64,000 bases of DNA, taken from positions 1,364,001 through 1,428,000 of the forward strand of contig NZ_OZ061315.1 in assembly GCF_964063325.1 (NCBI RefSeq), written 5' to 3'. Below the pieces are notes generated by a model. The model saw only the letters and a list, made by a program, of their open reading frames with translations, was not told the origin of the DNA and ran no database searches. The position numbers were made by a program, and so were the translations under genes. Source of the DNA: Hafnia alvei. GTDB taxonomy: Bacteria; Pseudomonadota; Gammaproteobacteria; Enterobacterales; Enterobacteriaceae. This document shows positions 35,123 through 44,203 of this stretch, piece after piece. The first letter of the stretch is position 1. Each line of letters starts with the position of its first letter.

Positions 35123-36412
35123 CTATTCCAGAAAGTGTTCGGCTTGATCTAAGGCGGTGGATACAGCCTGAGTGAGCTTGGTGAGCTGTTCGGCAGAAAT
35201 AATATAAGGCGGCATCAGATAAATTAATTTACCGAAAGGACGTACCCAAACCCCTTGTTCGACGAAATAGCGCTGTAAGTTAGCCATATTCACCGATTTA
35301 TGGGTTTCAATGACGCCGATAGCCCCTAAGACGCGAGCCTGTTTTACCTGAGGATGTTCATTAAGCGGCAAGAGCTCTTGCTGTAGCTGTTGCTCTATCG
35401 CCGCGACCTGCGTTTTCCACTCTCCGCTAGCAAGAATATCCAAGCTGGCCACCGCCGTTGCGCAGGCGAGTGGATTACCCATAAACGTTGGACCATGCAT
35501 GAAACATCCCGCTTCGCCGTTGCTAATCGTTTCTGCCACGTTTCGCGTGGTGATAGTGGCAGATAAGGTCATATAGCCACCGGTTATGGCTTTGCCTAAA
35601 CATAAAATATCTGGCGTGATCCCCGCGTGCTCGCAGGCAAAAAGCTTGCCGGTACGGCCAAATCCCGTCGCAATTTCATCGGCAATGAGCAAAATCCCAT
35701 GACGCTCGCAGGCGGCTCGAACGAGCTTAAGATAACGCGGATGATAGAAACGCATCCCTCCGGCGCCTTGAACAATAGGCTCCAGAATAACCGCCGCAAT
35801 ATCTTGGTGATGTGCCGACAGCAAGCGGGCGAAAGGCACAAAGTCCATTTCATTCCACTCATCGCCAAATGCACACTGTGGAGCCGGCGCAAACAGGTGC
35901 TCTGGAAGGTATCCCTGATACAAACTGTGCATGGAATTTTTCGGATCGCATATCGACATGGCACCGAAAGTGTCACCGTGATAACCGTTGCTCAGGGTTA
36001 AAAACCGCTGACGTTTCTCTCCTCGGGCGTGCCAGTACTGCAATGCCATTTTCATCGCCACTTCCACGGCGACGGAACCGGAATCTGCGAGGAAAACGCA
36101 CTCCAGTGCTTCAGGTGTGATATTCACCAAGCGCTGACATAGCGCAACGGCGGAAGGGTGGGTGATCCCGCCAAACATCACATGTGACATGGATGAAAGT
36201 TGCTGAGTCACGGCGTGGTTTAGCGCGGGATGATTATACCCGTGAATCGCGGCCCACCACGAAGACATGCCGTCGACCAACTGACGTCCATCCTCCAAAT
36301 GCAGTTCACAGCCGTGTGCCGAAGTCACGGGATAACAGGGTAACGGTTGGGTCATTGACGTGTACGGATGCCAGATATGGCGGCGGTCGAACTCGATATC
36401 AGATGGGGTCAT
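35123..36412 (-). CDS. bioA: Adenosylmethionine-8-amino-7-oxononanoate aminotransferase BioA
   Basis: PLP enzyme that aminates KAPA to DAPA in biotin synthesis, with S-adenosylmethionine as amino donor. 429 aa, the E. coli length. Visible are the N-terminal HIWHPYTSM substrate loop, DSGSVAVEVAMKMAL, DEIATGFGRTGK and the PLP lysine in CLGKAITGGYM. Divergent from bioB across a BirA-type operator. A CTGAAATTTCAG palindrome (35084-35095) lies beyond its stop. Confidence 0.97.
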   Translation of the reverse strand: MTPSDIEFDRRHIWHPYTSMTQPLPCYPVTSAHGCELHLEDGRQLVDGMSSWWAAIHGYNHPALNHAVTQQLSSMSHVMFGGITHPSAVALCQRLVNITPEALECVFLADSGSVAVEVAMKMALQYWHARGEKRQRFLTLSNGYHGDTFGAMSICDPKNSMHSLYQGYLPEHLFAPAPQCAFGDEWNEMDFVPFARLLSAHHQDIAAVILEPIVQGAGGMRFYHPRYLKLVRAACERHGILLIADEIATGFGRTGKLFACEHAGITPDILCLGKAITGGYMTLSATITTRNVAETISNGEAGCFMHGPTFMGNPLACATAVASLDILASGEWKTQVAAIEQQLQQELLPLNEHPQVKQARVLGAIGVIETHKSVNMANLQRYFVEQGVWVRPFGKLIYLMPPYIISAEQLTKLTQAVSTALDQAEHFLE

Positions 36413-36421
36413 AATAAGTAT

Positions 36422-36455
36422 TGGTAAACTAAAATTGTGATCATTTGGTTGACAG
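36422..36455. promoter_or_regulatory. BirA operator between bioA and bioB
   Basis: TGGTAAACT-N16-GGTTGACAG fits the BirA operator TTGTAAACC-N16-GGTTTACAA at seven of nine bases in each arm, with the spacing exact. It lies in the 106-bp divergent region, so one repressor-biotinyl-AMP dimer would control both directions. Confidence 0.8.
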
Positions 36456-36518
36456 TGTACCGCTTTTTTCTAAACTGACGACACTTTTTCCCCTCAAATT
36501 GAATAGGGAGTTGCCATC

Positions 36519-37556
36519 ATGGCAGATCGTCATCACTGGACATTAGAGCAAGCCCAAGCTCTGTTTGCAAAGCCGTTCCTCGAGTTAATGTTTGAGGCTC
36601 AGCAGGTTCACCGCCAACATTTTGACCCGCGTCAGGTGCAGGTAAGCACGCTGCTTTCGATTAAAACCGGTGCTTGCCCTGAAGATTGCAAATACTGCCC
36701 ACAAAGCTCGCGCTATAAAACGGGATTGGAAACCGAAAAACTGATGGAAGTGCAGCAGGTTCTTGATTCTGCGCGACAGGCTAAAGCAGCCGGTTCCACG
36801 CGATTCTGCATGGGCGCGGCATGGAAAAACCCGCACGATCGCGATATGCCATACCTTGAGCAAATGGTGCAGGGCGTCAAAGAAATGGGGATGGAGACCT
36901 GCATGACGCTCGGAACGCTATCCGACCAACAAGCTAACCGCTTAGCCGATGCGGGGTTGGATTATTACAATCACAACCTCGACACCTCGCCGGAATTTTA
37001 CGGCAGCATTATCACGACCCGCAGCTATCAGGAGCGTTTGGATACGCTGGGAAAAGTGCGCGATGCCGGTATTAAAGTCTGTTCAGGTGGCATTGTTGGA
37101 CTCGGTGAAACCGTACGTGATAGAGCCGGCCTGCTTACACAGCTAGCGAATTTGCCTAAAGCGCCGGAAAGTGTGCCGATTAATATGTTGGTTAAGGTCA
37201 AAGGAACGCCGTTAGCGGATAACGACGATGTGGATGCCTTTGATTTCATTCGTACCATTGCCGTCGCGCGCATCATGATGCCAACGTCTTACGTGCGTCT
37301 TTCAGCTGGTCGTGAGCAAATGAATGAGCAAACTCAGGCCATGTGTTTTATGGCGGGAGCCAACTCCATTTTCTACGGCTGCAAGCTGCTTACCACGCCG
37401 AATCCGGGTGAAGATAAAGATGTTCAGCTATTCCGCAAACTGGGGCTGAATCCTCAGTTGACCGAAACTGAACACGGCGACAATCAGCAACAGCAGCACC
37501 TCACCGAACAATTGCTGCATGCCGATACGGATCAGTTTTATAACGCCGCCGTGTAA
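36519..37556 (+). CDS. bioB: Biotin synthase BioB
   Basis: Radical SAM enzyme that inserts sulfur into dethiobiotin, the last step of biotin synthesis. 345 aa, against 346 in E. coli. The [4Fe-4S] motif CPEDCKYC places Cys at 53, 57 and 60, the E. coli numbering. Further blocks are YYNHNLDTSPEFY and the C-terminal NSIFYGCKLLTT region holding the [2Fe-2S] environment. First gene of bioBFCD. bioF starts three bases after its stop. Confidence 0.98.
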   Translation: MADRHHWTLEQAQALFAKPFLELMFEAQQVHRQHFDPRQVQVSTLLSIKTGACPEDCKYCPQSSRYKTGLETEKLMEVQQVLDSARQAKAAGSTRFCMGAAWKNPHDRDMPYLEQMVQGVKEMGMETCMTLGTLSDQQANRLADAGLDYYNHNLDTSPEFYGSIITTRSYQERLDTLGKVRDAGIKVCSGGIVGLGETVRDRAGLLTQLANLPKAPESVPINMLVKVKGTPLADNDDVDAFDFIRTIAVARIMMPTSYVRLSAGREQMNEQTQAMCFMAGANSIFYGCKLLTTPNPGEDKDVQLFRKLGLNPQLTETEHGDNQQQQHLTEQLLHADTDQFYNAAV

Positions 37557-37558
37557 TC

Positions 37559-38716
37559 ATGATGAATTTTCAACAGCATATCGAGAATGCGCTGGCTGAG
37601 CGTCACTTAGCCGGAGCCTATCGTTCGCGGATCGTGAGTGAAACGGGCAGCGGGCGTGAAATCCATGTGAATGGGCGATCGTATCTCAATTTCTCATCTA
37701 ACGACTATCTTGGCCTTAGCCGCGATAAATCGGTTATCAACGCGTGGCAACAAGGCGCTGAGCGCTATGGCGTAGGCAGTGCGGGTTCTGGACATGTCAC
37801 GGGTTTCACCACTGCGCATGCGGAATTAGAACAACAGCTCGCCGCATGGTTAGATTATCCGCGTGCCTTGCTGTTTATCTCGGGGTATGCGGCCAATCAG
37901 GCCGTTATCGCCGCGCTGATGCAAAAAGGCGACGGCATCTTTGCTGATAAGCTCAGCCATGCGTCGCTGATGGAAGCTTCCATCCAATCCCCAGCAACGC
38001 TGCGACGTTTTCAACATAACCAACCAGATTCCCTCAACAAACTGCTGAACAGCGATAGGGAAGGACGAGCGCTGGTGGTGACTGAAGGCGTGTTCAGCAT
38101 GGGTGGCGATAGTGCGCCGTTGGCGGCTCTGCATCAACAAAGTCAACGCGCAGGGGCGTGGCTGCTGGTGGATGATGCACACGGTATTGGCGTGTGCGGT
38201 GAGCAGGGGCGCGGCACCTGCGATGCACAGAAGGTGAAACCGGAATTGCTGGTGGTGACATTTGGCAAAGCCTTCGGGCTCAGCGGCGCCGCCGTTTTGT
38301 GTTCTGATGCCGTTGCTGAGTATTTCATCCAGTTTGCGCGCCACTTGATATACAGCACCAGCATGCCTCCCGCTCAGGCCTGTGCGCTCACGGCTGCGCT
38401 GCGTCGTGTGCGTGACGGTGATGAGCTACGCAGCCAACTAAATCATAACGTAGCGCAGCTTCGTCAGGGATTAAACGATTTAGGCTTAACGTTGATGGAT
38501 TCCAGCTCAGCGATTCAGCCCGTGATTGTCGGTGAGAATCAGGCTGCGCTGAATTTAGCTCAGCAACTGCGTGAGCAGGGGATTTGGGTCAGCGCTATTC
38601 GTCCGCCAACGGTTCCACCCGGAACCGCACGGCTGCGAATTACCCTCAGCGCAGCGCATAGCACGCAGGATATAAACCGTTTATTGGAGGCGCTGCATGT
38701 CACTGCACGCATATAG
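37559..38716 (+). CDS. bioF: 8-amino-7-oxononanoate synthase BioF
   Basis: PLP enzyme condensing pimeloyl-ACP and alanine to KAPA. 385 aa from the first of two adjacent ATGs (384 from the second, the E. coli length). Features are LNFSSNDYLGLS, the DDAHGIGVCGEQGRG loop and the PLP lysine in VVTFGKAFGLSGAA. Its 3' end overlaps bioC by 20 bases. Confidence 0.97.
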   Translation: MMNFQQHIENALAERHLAGAYRSRIVSETGSGREIHVNGRSYLNFSSNDYLGLSRDKSVINAWQQGAERYGVGSAGSGHVTGFTTAHAELEQQLAAWLDYPRALLFISGYAANQAVIAALMQKGDGIFADKLSHASLMEASIQSPATLRRFQHNQPDSLNKLLNSDREGRALVVTEGVFSMGGDSAPLAALHQQSQRAGAWLLVDDAHGIGVCGEQGRGTCDAQKVKPELLVVTFGKAFGLSGAAVLCSDAVAEYFIQFARHLIYSTSMPPAQACALTAALRRVRDGDELRSQLNHNVAQLRQGLNDLGLTLMDSSSAIQPVIVGENQAALNLAQQLREQGIWVSAIRPPTVPPGTARLRITLSAAHSTQDINRLLEALHVTARI

Positions 38717-39464
38717 CGTCAATAAATCTGCGGTGGCGGCGGCATTTAGCCGCGCAGCAGACAGCTACGACGCCGTTGCCGGTTTTCAGCGGCGGTGCGG
38801 AGAATTGCTTTTAGCTCAGCTCGATAACCTCTCAGGCCTGAAAGTGCTGGATGCGGGCTGCGGTACCGGCGTTTTTAGCCGTGAGTTCCGCCGCGCAGGT
38901 TCACAGGTTATCTCTCTCGATTTAGCTGAGGGTATGCTTGAGAAATCGCGAGCTTTAGATAGCGCGGATGAATATCTCCTTGCTGATATTGAACACATTC
39001 CGTTATCGGATAACAGTGTCGATCTCTGTTTTAGCAATCTGGCTATTCAGTGGTGTGGTTCTTTAGGTTCTGCATTGACTGAGATGTGCCGCGTCGTTAA
39101 GCCTGGGGGAAAAGTGGTGTTCTCAACGTTGGCCCAAGGTTCCCTCACGGAGTTAGCTCAAGCTTGGCGGCAAGTGGATGGCCAAACCCATGTTAACCAG
39201 TTTTTAGCATTTGACGCCATTAAACTGGCCTGCGAGCCATTTCCACATGATTTACAGTTAATCCATGAGACTGAATTTTATCCTGATGTGATTACCTTAA
39301 TGAAGTCACTCAAAGGCATTGGTGCTACGCATTTACACCAAGGTCGAGACTCAGGGCTAACTAGCCGTGGGCGTTTTGCGCACCTTGCCCGTGTTTATCC
39401 TCAACAGGCCGAAGGTCTGCCTTTGAGTTATCAGTTGGTCATCGGAGTTTTGCATTGTGAATGA
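38697..39464 (+). CDS. bioC: Malonyl-ACP O-methyltransferase BioC
   Basis: Methylates the free carboxyl of malonyl-ACP so that fatty-acid enzymes can build the pimeloyl chain. 255 aa, against 251 in E. coli. Class I SAM fold with VLDAGCGTGVFSREF, then DLAEGML and SNLAIQWC. It overlaps bioF at the start and bioD at the end, a sign of tight coupling. Confidence 0.95.
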   Translation: MSLHAYSVNKSAVAAAFSRAADSYDAVAGFQRRCGELLLAQLDNLSGLKVLDAGCGTGVFSREFRRAGSQVISLDLAEGMLEKSRALDSADEYLLADIEHIPLSDNSVDLCFSNLAIQWCGSLGSALTEMCRVVKPGGKVVFSTLAQGSLTELAQAWRQVDGQTHVNQFLAFDAIKLACEPFPHDLQLIHETEFYPDVITLMKSLKGIGATHLHQGRDSGLTSRGRFAHLARVYPQQAEGLPLSYQLVIGVLHCE

Positions 39465-40164
39465 AAAGACATATGACCTGCCTTGCTTAAACGAGGCATG
39501 GTTTGTTACCGGAACTGACACTGAAGTGGGAAAAACGGTCGTCAGTAGCGCGCTATTGGAAGCCGCGACTCTGCAAGGAAAAGGCACGGTTGGATATAAA
39601 CCCGTAGCTTCTGGCAGTGAATGGCATGAGGGAAAACTGCGAAACACCGATGCGCTTGCTTTACAAGCGGCCTCTTCAATATCTGTCAGCTATGAAGAAG
39701 TGAATCCGTATACTTTTGAAGAGCCAACGTCGCCACACATTATTAGCGCTGATGAAAATCGACCGATCGAATTTGATGTGATGTCAAAGGGGCTGATGGC
39801 GTTGCGCAAAAAGTCGAATTGGACGCTGGTAGAGGGCGCAGGAGGGTGGTTCACGCCGCTCAGTGAGACCACGTCTTTTGCGCAATGGGTGATTCGAGAA
39901 CAGCTTCCGGTGATCCTCGTTGTGGGCGTAAAACTTGGCTGTATTAATCACGCTTTGCTTACGGCACAGGCAGTTGCGCAATCTGGTTTAAGGTTGGGCG
40001 GGTGGGTGGCTAACTGTGTGGTAGAGCCAGGAAAACGCCACGCTGAATATATGGCAACGCTCAAGCGATTATTACCCGCGCCATGCTTGGGTGAAATCCC
40101 CCATATCCCGCACGCCGATGCGAAAGCGCTCGCGGCATATTTGGATCTCCCTTCCCTGAATTAA
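39457..40164 (+). CDS. bioD: Dethiobiotin synthetase BioD
   Basis: Closes the ureido ring of dethiobiotin from DAPA, CO2 and ATP. 235 aa, against 225 in E. coli; the extra residues are an N-terminal stretch (MNEKTYDLPCLNEA). The start is GTG, as no in-frame ATG precedes the P-loop GTDTEVGKT. Other blocks are YKPVASGSE, EPTSPHIISA, VEGAGGWFTPL and KLGCINHALLT. Last gene of the operon, overlapping bioC by eight bases. Confidence 0.96.
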   Translation: MNEKTYDLPCLNEAWFVTGTDTEVGKTVVSSALLEAATLQGKGTVGYKPVASGSEWHEGKLRNTDALALQAASSISVSYEEVNPYTFEEPTSPHIISADENRPIEFDVMSKGLMALRKKSNWTLVEGAGGWFTPLSETTSFAQWVIREQLPVILVVGVKLGCINHALLTAQAVAQSGLRLGGWVANCVVEPGKRHAEYMATLKRLLPAPCLGEIPHIPHADAKALAAYLDLPSLN

Positions 40165-40174
40165 TGTAATACAA

Positions 40175-40201
40175 CGCTACGCAAAACTATTTTGCGTAGC
40201 G
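40175..40201. terminator. Hairpin after bioD
   Basis: CGCTACGCAAA (40175-40185) pairs with TTTGCGTAGCG (40191-40201) around a 5-nt loop. The stem is strong, but no T-run follows at once, so termination is likely rather than sure. Confidence 0.6.
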
Positions 40202-40320
40202 GATTCCAGTCTTCTTAACTCCCTCTGTTGGTCTGTTTTTATGTCGTGTATTTTGCTCTGACTTAAATGAAGGTTGTCACTTGACAACTTAATGGTGTTT
40301 TTTTAAGCTTGGAGCAGAAA

Positions 40321-40569
40321 ATGAGCAGAGCGGCACATCCTAAAAAGGAAATTGAACAGGCGCTTAATTTTGTTGAGTTGAACGGCTGGCGCATTGAAGT
40401 GGGCGGCAGTCATGCGTGGGGGAAAATGTATTGCCCCTATCCGCAGGAGAAGTGCCGTTGCGGTGAGTTTTGCATTACGTGCATTTGGTCTACGCCAAAG
40501 AATGTGGAAAACCATGCGCGCCAGTTAAAAAAAATCGTTGAGCATTGCGCTCATCACGCCAAGCAATAA
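40321..40569 (+). CDS. HicA-like small protein with extra cysteines
   Basis: 82-aa protein. N-terminal helix (EIEQALNFVELNGWRI), then VGGSHAWGKMYCP, where G-S-H31 recalls the active-site glycine-serine-histidine of HicA mRNA interferases, then a Cys-rich segment (C38, C45, C47, C51, C54) that could hold a metal, and a C-terminal helix. HicA toxins usually lack those cysteines. It starts at an ATG with GGAGCAG upstream; a longer TTG reading is less likely. It is 13 bp before a gene for a DNA-binding-like protein, the usual layout of a toxin-antitoxin pair. The assignment rests on this pattern and place, not on close similarity; it may be another kind of small regulator. Confidence 0.55.
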   Translation: MSRAAHPKKEIEQALNFVELNGWRIEVGGSHAWGKMYCPYPQEKCRCGEFCITCIWSTPKNVENHARQLKKIVEHCAHHAKQ

Positions 40570-40582
40570 CTGAGGATAGAAC

Positions 40583-41113
40583 ATGAAGGATTATGAATTT
40601 ACACTCATTTTTTCTTTGCCAGATCAGAATGATGAACCAGCAAACTATCTTGAGGTATTAGGCGCGGCAGGTTGCACCGATGCCACCATCGGTGTAGGGG
40701 TTGCTGGTCGTATTGCCATGAACTTTTGTCGCACGGCCGAGGATGCCAATGAGGCGATATCGACGGCTATTCAAGATGTGTTGAGCGTAATGCCACATGC
40801 CGTACTGTGTGAGGCTGCGCCTGATTTTGTTGGCCTAACGGATATTGCCGAGCGTTTGGGTTTTTCTCGCCAAAATATGCGTAAATTAATGGAGCAAGGA
40901 GGGATTAGTTTCCCTGCCCCTCTGCATCAGGGGAAAACGTCCATTTGGCATCTTGCTAGCGTTCTGACATGGTTAAGAGATGTTAAAAACTACACTATAG
41001 ACCCCCGGTTATTAGAGCTGGCAGCGGTCAATATGCAGTGCAATTTACATCGTGCCATCAACGAAGCTGATAGCGGTTTTCAGCGAGAGATTTCTGGCTG
41101 GCTAAGAAAATAG
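40583..41113 (+). CDS. HTH protein, possible antitoxin partner of the HicA-like gene
   Basis: 176-aa protein. The first 80 residues form an alpha/beta region (YEFTLIFSLPDQ, then TAEDANEAISTAIQDVL) like the small HicB-type fold. A helix-turn-helix of the MerR/excisionase kind follows at residues 84-106 (GLTDIAERLGFSRQNMRKLM), then a helical tail. GAGGATAGAAC stands before the ATG. The pair lies between bioD and uvrB, which E. coli does not separate with such genes. A HicB-like antitoxin that also represses its own promoter is the inference; a free-standing transcription factor is the alternative. Confidence 0.55.
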   Translation: MKDYEFTLIFSLPDQNDEPANYLEVLGAAGCTDATIGVGVAGRIAMNFCRTAEDANEAISTAIQDVLSVMPHAVLCEAAPDFVGLTDIAERLGFSRQNMRKLMEQGGISFPAPLHQGKTSIWHLASVLTWLRDVKNYTIDPRLLELAAVNMQCNLHRAINEADSGFQREISGWLRK

Positions 41114-41509
41114 CGGTTGAGAACACTGCAACCAAAAAGTCATTTCCCGTACAAAACATTAACAACAAAAGCATGAATGGATTCATTGTTTGAATCGCTG
41201 TTGGTCAATCTTAATAAGAGCGAATGAAACCCTAAAAAGAGAGCAAAAAAATGCTGATAAATTCCGCACTATGGAGGTGCTCAAAAAAAACACAGCGGTG
41301 CAAGCATAGTTCATTAAGGGAATAAAAGATCAAGCGCTGAATCCTCGGATGACGAAATAAGTTACCCTAGCAAGCACTTTTGTTAGTGCGAATAAGTATA
41401 TCAAAAAGAAAAAATAGCTAAAAAATTAACTAAAAAAAGGACTCCGGCATCGATTTACTGACAGATTGTCATTTTTCCGTAACTCAAGCGCCAAGCGGAG
41501 TGGTGCAAG

Positions 41510-41532
41510 TTATCCACTATTCCTGTGGATAA
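41510..41532. promoter_or_regulatory. Inverted pair of DnaA boxes upstream of uvrB
   Basis: TTATCCACT (41510-41518) and TGTGGATAA (41524-41532, the exact consensus TTATCCACA on the other strand) face each other across 5 bp. DnaA boxes upstream of uvrB are also known in E. coli. Here they lie about 535 bp before the start codon. Confidence 0.75.
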
Positions 41533-41855
41533 CCTTGTGCATTAGGTTTAGAGAACTCCTCAAAGTCCAGAGCCAGAGCGGCTTTCGCACGCTTTGGTTG
41601 ATATGATAACTATATTTTAAAACTGTTTTTATTCAATGGGTTATTTAAAATCAAGCACTAGATAAAGAATCGCGTTGCGCAACAAAACGGCCTTGACAAG
41701 TGCAGGCTAAAAAAGTTAATTCGCGAGCCGCGTTGGGGATAAATGTCACCGGTAGGTGAAAATTGTAAAACGGATGTAATTTTAGGTTTTTGGCAGTTGT
41801 TTAAGGCGGTGACATAGCGTGGGGAAATATACAAAACGGTGCAGATAAGGTTTAA

Positions 41856-41875
41856 AGCTGGTTTTATATCCAGTA
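41856..41875 (+). promoter_or_regulatory. LexA-like site and -10 of uvrB
   Basis: AGCTGGTTTTATATCCAGTA resembles the E. coli uvrB SOS box (AACTGTTTTTTTATCCAGTA as I recall it): CTG-N10-CAG spacing holds and the right half is the same. It runs into a -10-like TATCAT (41874-41879). The left half has CTGG for CTGT. The leader to uvrB would be about 180 nt. Confidence 0.55.
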
Positions 41876-42065
41876 TCATAGCTTTCCTCTTCTCGCAGTA
41901 CGGTGAACATGATTTTCTGATTGTGTGAAGAAATCCCTAGCAAGGGATATACAGAGTCAGTGGAAAAATTGGGTAGGCCTTCCATAATCAATGTCGGACG
42001 ATTAAGCATTCGAAAATGCCATGGCCCTTCTAAAAGACAAATGCATTTAAGCAAGGTATTGATTC

Positions 42066-44084
42066 ATGAGTAAAACGTTCAAATTGCATTCTGCATTCAA
42101 GCCAGACGGCGACCAGCCTGAGGCGATTCGTCGTTTAGAGGCAGGTTTAGAAAATGGTTTGGCACATCAAACGCTGCTGGGCGTAACGGGTTCAGGTAAG
42201 ACGTTTACGATTGCCAATGTGATTGCCGATCTCAACCGTCCAACCATGGTCATGGCACCAAACAAAACGTTGGCGGCACAGCTTTATGGCGAAATGAAGC
42301 AGTTTTTCCCAGAAAATGCCGTGGAATATTTTGTCTCCTATTACGACTATTACCAGCCTGAGGCCTATGTACCGAGCTCGGATACCTTTATCGAGAAAGA
42401 CTCCTCGGTAAACGAACATATTGAACAAATGCGGCTTTCAGCGACTAAAGCACTACTTGAGCGCAAAGATGTCATTGTTGTCGCTTCGGTTTCAGCTATT
42501 TACGGTTTGGGCGATCCTGATGCCTATCTGAAAATGATGCTGCATTTAACGCGCGGTATGATCATCGATCAGCGAGCCATCTTACGTCGTTTATCCGAGC
42601 TACAATACGCGCGCAACGATCAGGCCTTTCAGCGCGGTACCTTCCGAGTTCGCGGTGAAGTGATTGATATTTTCCCCGCTGAATCTGAGGATGAAGCCCT
42701 ACGCGTTGAGCTGTTTGATGAGGAAGTGGAACGCTTATCGCTGTTCGACCCATTAACAGGCCAGCTAATCCAAGAAGTTCAGCGTTTTACCGTGTACCCA
42801 AAAACGCATTACGTAACGCCGCGTGAACGCATCCTGCAGGCGATGGAAGATATTAAGGTGGATTTGGCGGAGCGACGTAAGGTGCTGTTGGCCAACAACA
42901 AGCTGCTGGAAGAGCAGCGATTGACGCAGCGTACGCAGTTCGATCTCGAAATGATGAACGAATTAGGCTACTGCTCGGGCATTGAAAACTATTCTCGCTA
43001 TCTCTCTGGGCGTAAGCCGGGTGAAGCTCCGCCAACGTTGTTTGATTATCTTCCTGCTGATGGACTGTTGGTGATTGATGAATCCCACGTAACCATTCCT
43101 CAAATTGGCGGTATGTACCGCGGCGACCGAGCACGTAAAGAGACGCTGGTGGAGTATGGATTCCGCCTCCCCTCGGCGCTTGATAACCGCCCAATGCGTT
43201 TTGAAGAGTTTGAGGCCTTGGCACCGCAAACCATCTATGTGTCTGCAACGCCGGGTAATTATGAGCTCGAAAAATCGGGTAGCGATATTGTCGATCAGGT
43301 TGTGCGCCCGACCGGTTTGCTTGATCCATTAATTGAGGTGCGCCCGGTTGCCACACAGGTTGACGATTTGCTCTCTGAAATTCGTATTCGTGAGGCAATT
43401 AATGAGCGTGTGCTGGTCACTACGTTGACCAAGCGAATGGCGGAGGACTTAACCGAATATCTCGACGAACACGGCGTACGGGTTCGCTATCTGCATTCGG
43501 ATATCGATACCGTTGAACGTGTGGAGATCATCCGCGATCTCCGTCTCGGTGAGTTTGATGTTCTGGTCGGTATCAACCTTCTTCGTGAGGGGCTCGATAT
43601 GCCAGAGGTCTCTCTGGTCGCGATTTTAGATGCAGACAAAGAAGGCTTCCTGCGCTCAGAGCGTTCGCTGATTCAGACGATTGGCCGTGCGGCACGTAAC
43701 CTGAATGGTAAAGCGATTCTTTATGGCGATCGCATCACCAACTCCATGGAGAAAGCGATTGGTGAAACGGAGCGTCGTCGTGCAAAACAGGAAGCGTATA
43801 ACCTTGAGCATGGCATCACACCACAGGCGCTGAATAAGAAAGTTTCCGATATTCTCCAACTGGGTGAAGCATCGTCACGCGGCAAAGGGAAGCATGGGCG
43901 AAGCAGTAAAGCCGCTGAGTCTTCTGCGGCCTATCAAGCGCTTTCGCCAAAACAGATCGAGCAGAAAATTCGCGATCTGGAAGCACAGATGTATAAACAT
44001 GCTCAGAACCTTGAGTTTGAAGAGGCGGCGAGCCTGAGGGACGATATTCAGGCGTTGCGCGATCAGTTCATTGCGATGTCTTAA
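42066..44084 (+). CDS. uvrB: Excinuclease ABC subunit B, UvrB
   Basis: Damage-verifying helicase-like subunit of nucleotide excision repair, loaded by UvrA and paired with UvrC for incision. 672 aa, against 673 in E. coli. Walker A GVTGSGKT at residues 39-46, the beta-hairpin YYDYYQPEAYVP that grips damaged DNA, helicase motifs through VGINLLREGLDMPEV and QTIGRAARN, and the C-terminal UVR motif (IEQKIRDLEAQMYKHAQ) that contacts UvrC. SOS induction is suggested by the upstream LexA-like site. Confidence 0.98.
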   Translation: MSKTFKLHSAFKPDGDQPEAIRRLEAGLENGLAHQTLLGVTGSGKTFTIANVIADLNRPTMVMAPNKTLAAQLYGEMKQFFPENAVEYFVSYYDYYQPEAYVPSSDTFIEKDSSVNEHIEQMRLSATKALLERKDVIVVASVSAIYGLGDPDAYLKMMLHLTRGMIIDQRAILRRLSELQYARNDQAFQRGTFRVRGEVIDIFPAESEDEALRVELFDEEVERLSLFDPLTGQLIQEVQRFTVYPKTHYVTPRERILQAMEDIKVDLAERRKVLLANNKLLEEQRLTQRTQFDLEMMNELGYCSGIENYSRYLSGRKPGEAPPTLFDYLPADGLLVIDESHVTIPQIGGMYRGDRARKETLVEYGFRLPSALDNRPMRFEEFEALAPQTIYVSATPGNYELEKSGSDIVDQVVRPTGLLDPLIEVRPVATQVDDLLSEIRIREAINERVLVTTLTKRMAEDLTEYLDEHGVRVRYLHSDIDTVERVEIIRDLRLGEFDVLVGINLLREGLDMPEVSLVAILDADKEGFLRSERSLIQTIGRAARNLNGKAILYGDRITNSMEKAIGETERRRAKQEAYNLEHGITPQALNKKVSDILQLGEASSRGKGKHGRSSKAAESSAAYQALSPKQIEQKIRDLEAQMYKHAQNLEFEEAASLRDDIQALRDQFIAMS

Positions 44085-44092
44085 TACCCATA

Positions 44093-44125
44093 AAGCCGCT
44101 GGGCACTTCAATATGTCAGCGGCTT
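44093..44125 (+). terminator. Hairpin after uvrB
   Basis: AAGCCGCTG (44093-44101) / CAGCGGCTT (44117-44125), 15-nt loop, no T-run beyond TT. It may be a weak terminator or a 3' stabilising stem. Confidence 0.45.
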
Positions 44126-44203
44126 GCACTCTCAGGCCGCAGTCAGTATGGTGTGCGAAAATTTTTTAAACTCGTAAAGAGTCCATTGCCGACAGGAATT
44201 TTC

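Larger units (their letters stand above)
41114..42065. other. 950-bp AT-rich gap upstream of uvrB
   Basis: No gene that I trust. It holds an inverted pair of DnaA boxes and a LexA-like site, listed separately, and otherwise AT-rich sequence with many A-runs. Two short minus-strand readings (within 41658-42054) lack ribosome sites and overlap the regulatory sites. Confidence 0.45.

Noticed and set aside
41782..42054. 90-aa minus-strand reading frame upstream of uvrB
   Set aside because: It overlaps the LexA-like site and promoter region of uvrB, has no ribosome site, and resembles no family I know.
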